In this document: one piece after another, positions 43,198-44,653 of the stretch
Numbering within the stretch: the stretch's first letter is position 1
Layout of the letters: every line of letters starts with the position of its first letter
Source: Lachnospiraceae bacterium
Lineage (GTDB): Bacteria > Bacillota > Clostridia > Lachnospirales > Lachnospiraceae
Direction of reading: 5' to 3'
NCBI GenBank assembly: GCA_022510605.1
Contig: JAFLTB010000013.1
Coordinates: 1-44,653 of the forward strand
Length of the DNA: 44,653 bases
The notes under the pieces: model-generated
What the model was told of the DNA's origin: nothing
Databases searched by the model: none
Seen by the model: only the letters and a program-made list of their open reading frames with translations
Made by a program: the position numbers and the translations under genes

Positions 43198-44070
43198 ATG
43201 GATTACATTGATTTACAAGGAAAAACAATTGAAAATACCACCAGCCAGGACCGGCTTCTGGAGTTTCTTTACACCAATCCCCTGGGGCGGATGCTGTTAA
43301 AACCACTGGTGCAGCCAGGATTTTCCCGACTGACCGGTGTTCTTTTATCCACAAGACTTTCTGCCCGGCTGATTAACCCCTTTGCCCGGAACAGTAACAT
43401 AGATATGACCGAATACCAGGAACAGAAATATACGTCCTTTAACGATTTTTTTACCCGGAAAATAAAACCGGACCGCCGTCCTCTGGCTGGGGATGCCAGC
43501 GTACTCATCAGTCCCTGCGACTGTAAAGCACTGGTCTATCCCGTCCGGGACAACAGCATCTTTTCTGTCAAGCACACGGAATACACTCTCCGTTCACTGC
43601 TTCGCAGTCCTGGTCTCGCCAAACGGTTTCAGGGAGGATACATCTATATTTTAAGACTGACAGTGGACGATTATCACCGCTATGTCTATGCCGCCTCCGG
43701 CCGGCAGTCAAAAAACTATCACATTGATGGCACCTTCCATACCGTAAATCCGGTGGCTAACGATTATCTGCCAATATACAAAGAAAACACAAGAGAATAT
43801 ACCCTTCTTCACACTGCCGAATTTGGCGATGTCCTCCAGATGGAGGTGGGGGCTCTGATGGTGGGGAAAATTTCCAACCACAAAGAAAGTGCCCCGGTAA
43901 AAAGAGGGGAAGAAAAGGGGTACTTTGAATATGGCGGTTCCACCATTATTGTACTGACCCAGAAGGGTGCCGCCGCTCCCCGTCCGGATTTACTGAAAAA
44001 TACCGAAAATGGTTACGAGACAAAACTGCTGCAGGGGCAGGAGCTGGGGCGGGCCAGTTCAGGCCTTTAA
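43198..44070 (+). CDS. psd: Phosphatidylserine decarboxylase
   Basis: A 290-residue enzyme that converts phosphatidylserine to phosphatidylethanolamine. The proenzyme cleaves itself at a serine to form a pyruvoyl group; here the site is YGGST with S248, in place of the more usual LGST. The rest of the triad is visible as D108 (SPCDCK) and H160 (DDYHRY). KISNHKE and the FNDFFTRK N-terminal motif fit the family. GAAAGG precedes the ATG. It is the last gene of the operon and is followed by a terminator. Confidence 0.93.
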   Translation: MDYIDLQGKTIENTTSQDRLLEFLYTNPLGRMLLKPLVQPGFSRLTGVLLSTRLSARLINPFARNSNIDMTEYQEQKYTSFNDFFTRKIKPDRRPLAGDASVLISPCDCKALVYPVRDNSIFSVKHTEYTLRSLLRSPGLAKRFQGGYIYILRLTVDDYHRYVYAASGRQSKNYHIDGTFHTVNPVANDYLPIYKENTREYTLLHTAEFGDVLQMEVGALMVGKISNHKESAPVKRGEEKGYFEYGGSTIIVLTQKGAAAPRPDLLKNTENGYETKLLQGQELGRASSGL

Positions 44071-44102
44071 TTAAATGAGAATAAACCACAAGGCAGAAGA
44101 AG

Positions 44103-44137
44103 AACTCCCATCCAATCGATTGGACGGGAGTTTTTGT
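44103..44137 (+). terminator. Terminator of the phospholipid operon
   Basis: ACTCCC-A-TCCAAT and ATTGGA-C-GGGAGT form a long stem with one mismatch, followed by TTTTGTTTTT. It lies 33 bases after the psd stop. Confidence 0.85.
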
Positions 44138-44204
44138 TTTTACAGGCTTGCAACAGCCCTTCATATTTTGAGTATTGATAGAGTAACCAAAATTTAGTTT
44201 CCCA

Positions 44205-44462
44205 TTACCTGGCCGTATCATCTGTCATATCATCCACGGCGTCATCCACGTCGTCTACCGCATCGTTGATGCCATCTGCCGCATCATCGACTCCCTTCTT
44301 GACATCATCGGAAAGGTCATTGTTATCCGTCCCCGGAGCATCCGTTGACACCGCCGGGTCTGTGGTGGCTGCCGGCTCGGTGGCGCTGTTATTTTTATCT
44401 CCACAGCCCGTCAACATCATCGCCATGCACACACCTATCATAGCCACTACCAGTTTCTTCAT
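44205..44462 (-). CDS. Small acidic lipoprotein
   Basis: An 85-residue protein with a lipoprotein signal peptide: MKKLVVAMIGVCMAMMLTGC ends in a good lipobox (LTGC). GAGG is eight bases before the ATG. The mature part is a Thr/Ser/Ala/Pro-rich linker followed by an acidic stretch of repeated aspartate pairs at a spacing of about seven residues (DDVKKGVDDAADGINDAVDD), which suggests an amphipathic helix or cation binding. It is exported and lipid-anchored; its function is unknown. It converges with the phospholipid operon and stands alone. Confidence 0.72.
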   Translation of the reverse strand: MKKLVVAMIGVCMAMMLTGCGDKNNSATEPAATTDPAVSTDAPGTDNNDLSDDVKKGVDDAADGINDAVDDVDDAVDDMTDDTAR

Positions 44463-44514
44463 TGTATTTTCCTCACTTTCCACCGCTTCTACGGTTTTCC
44501 TCCGGTTTTTGAGT

Positions 44515-44570
44515 CCCACATTCTGCTGTATATCCTATATTTTAATGCAAAAAGCATATTAGGATGTGGG
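44515..44570. repeat. Nested inverted repeat upstream of the lipoprotein gene
   Basis: CCCACAT (44515-44521) pairs with ATGTGGG (44564-44570). Inside it TCCTA (44533-44537) pairs with TAGGA (44560-44564), and ATGC (44545-44548) with GCAT (44554-44557). The two outer pairings share base 44564 and so compete slightly. It lies about 50 bases before the lipoprotein start codon. Confidence 0.55.
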
Positions 44571-44592
44571 TGGAAAAAAGGTGCTGCGCACC

Positions 44593-44652
44593 AACCGTAC
44601 ACAATATGTGGTGTTGCAAACAAGTTTGCAAACACACATATTTGTGTCGGTT
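44593..44652. repeat. Near-perfect 60-bp palindrome at the window edge
   Basis: The left arm AACCGTACACAATATGTGG (with TGTTGCAAAC) and the right arm GTTTGCAAACACACATATTT (with GTGTCGGTT) are reverse complements over about 29 bases with a few one-base indels, around a two-base AA centre. A separate GGTGC-TGC-GCACC hairpin abuts it on the left. It has no T-run. Confidence 0.8.
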
Positions 44653-44653
44653 A

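Overview
The window reads as chromosomal DNA of a Clostridia bacterium, most likely Lachnospiraceae. The reasons are the mid-GC composition, GGAGG-type ribosome sites, a relA/MBL/hemZ/hisS/aspS gene string, a GGGtGRT plus NifU-like pair, a DUF6273 surface protein and a lysine-rich Big_2-like xylanase. No rRNA, tRNA, CRISPR array, transposase or phage gene was seen. Most genes lie on the minus strand up to 29.4 kb; plus-strand units then appear at 29.6-30.7, 34.1-37.7, 39.1-39.7 and 40.8-44.1 kb.

Layout. 1-1.9 kb: a truncated GGGtGRT gene, its NifU-like partner behind a consensus promoter, and a left-handed beta-helix protein. 2.0-8.3 kb: a four-gene signalling operon of two receiver-only proteins, a hybrid histidine kinase with receiver and HPt domains, and a second hybrid kinase whose C-terminus is a DegV-type (fatty-acid-binding) domain. 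A tail remnant of an AEC-type permease lies directly below it. 8.4-11.7 kb: an M18 aminopeptidase, thiC with a compact leader RNA and terminator, and a small membrane protein. 12.0-15.4 kb: aldose epimerase and a membrane-anchored GH10 xylanase with an N-terminal DUF1294 domain. 15.4-22.9 kb: aspS, hisS, hemZ, an MBL hydrolase and relA, preceded by 24-bp tandem repeats. 23-29.4 kb: a ComEC-like MBL protein, a phosphoribosyltransferase homologue, a HAD phosphatase and a heterodimeric ABC exporter. 29.6-34 kb: tyrA (plus strand), then a lipid kinase, queA and a secreted DUF6273 protein (minus strand). 34.1-39.7 kb: ppx-like and ppk1 (plus), RNase H and an RsuA-type pseudouridine synthase (minus), and an amidase (plus). 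39.7-44.1 kb: uppP (minus), then a phospholipid operon of PAP2, flippase-like protein, pssA and psd (plus). The end holds a small acidic lipoprotein and a large palindrome at the window edge.

How the genes work together. The signalling operon has histidine, receiver and HPt modules for a complete phosphorelay, but no DNA-binding or enzymatic output domain. Its DegV module suggests that cytoplasmic fatty-acid or acyl status is read into the relay (inference). The PAP2/flippase/PssA/Psd operon together with divergent UppP makes phosphatidylserine and phosphatidylethanolamine and probably handles lipid phosphates. Ppx-like and Ppk1 form a polyphosphate pair. RelA heads the hemZ/hisS/aspS string, so the stringent-response enzyme is cotranscribed with two tRNA synthetases.

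The most unusual items are the DegV-fused hybrid kinase, the compact thiC leader that resembles only the 3' half of a TPP riboswitch, the DUF1294-xylanase fusion, and the relA promoter whose -35 element sits inside a tandem repeat. All calls come from reading the sequence; no database search was run.
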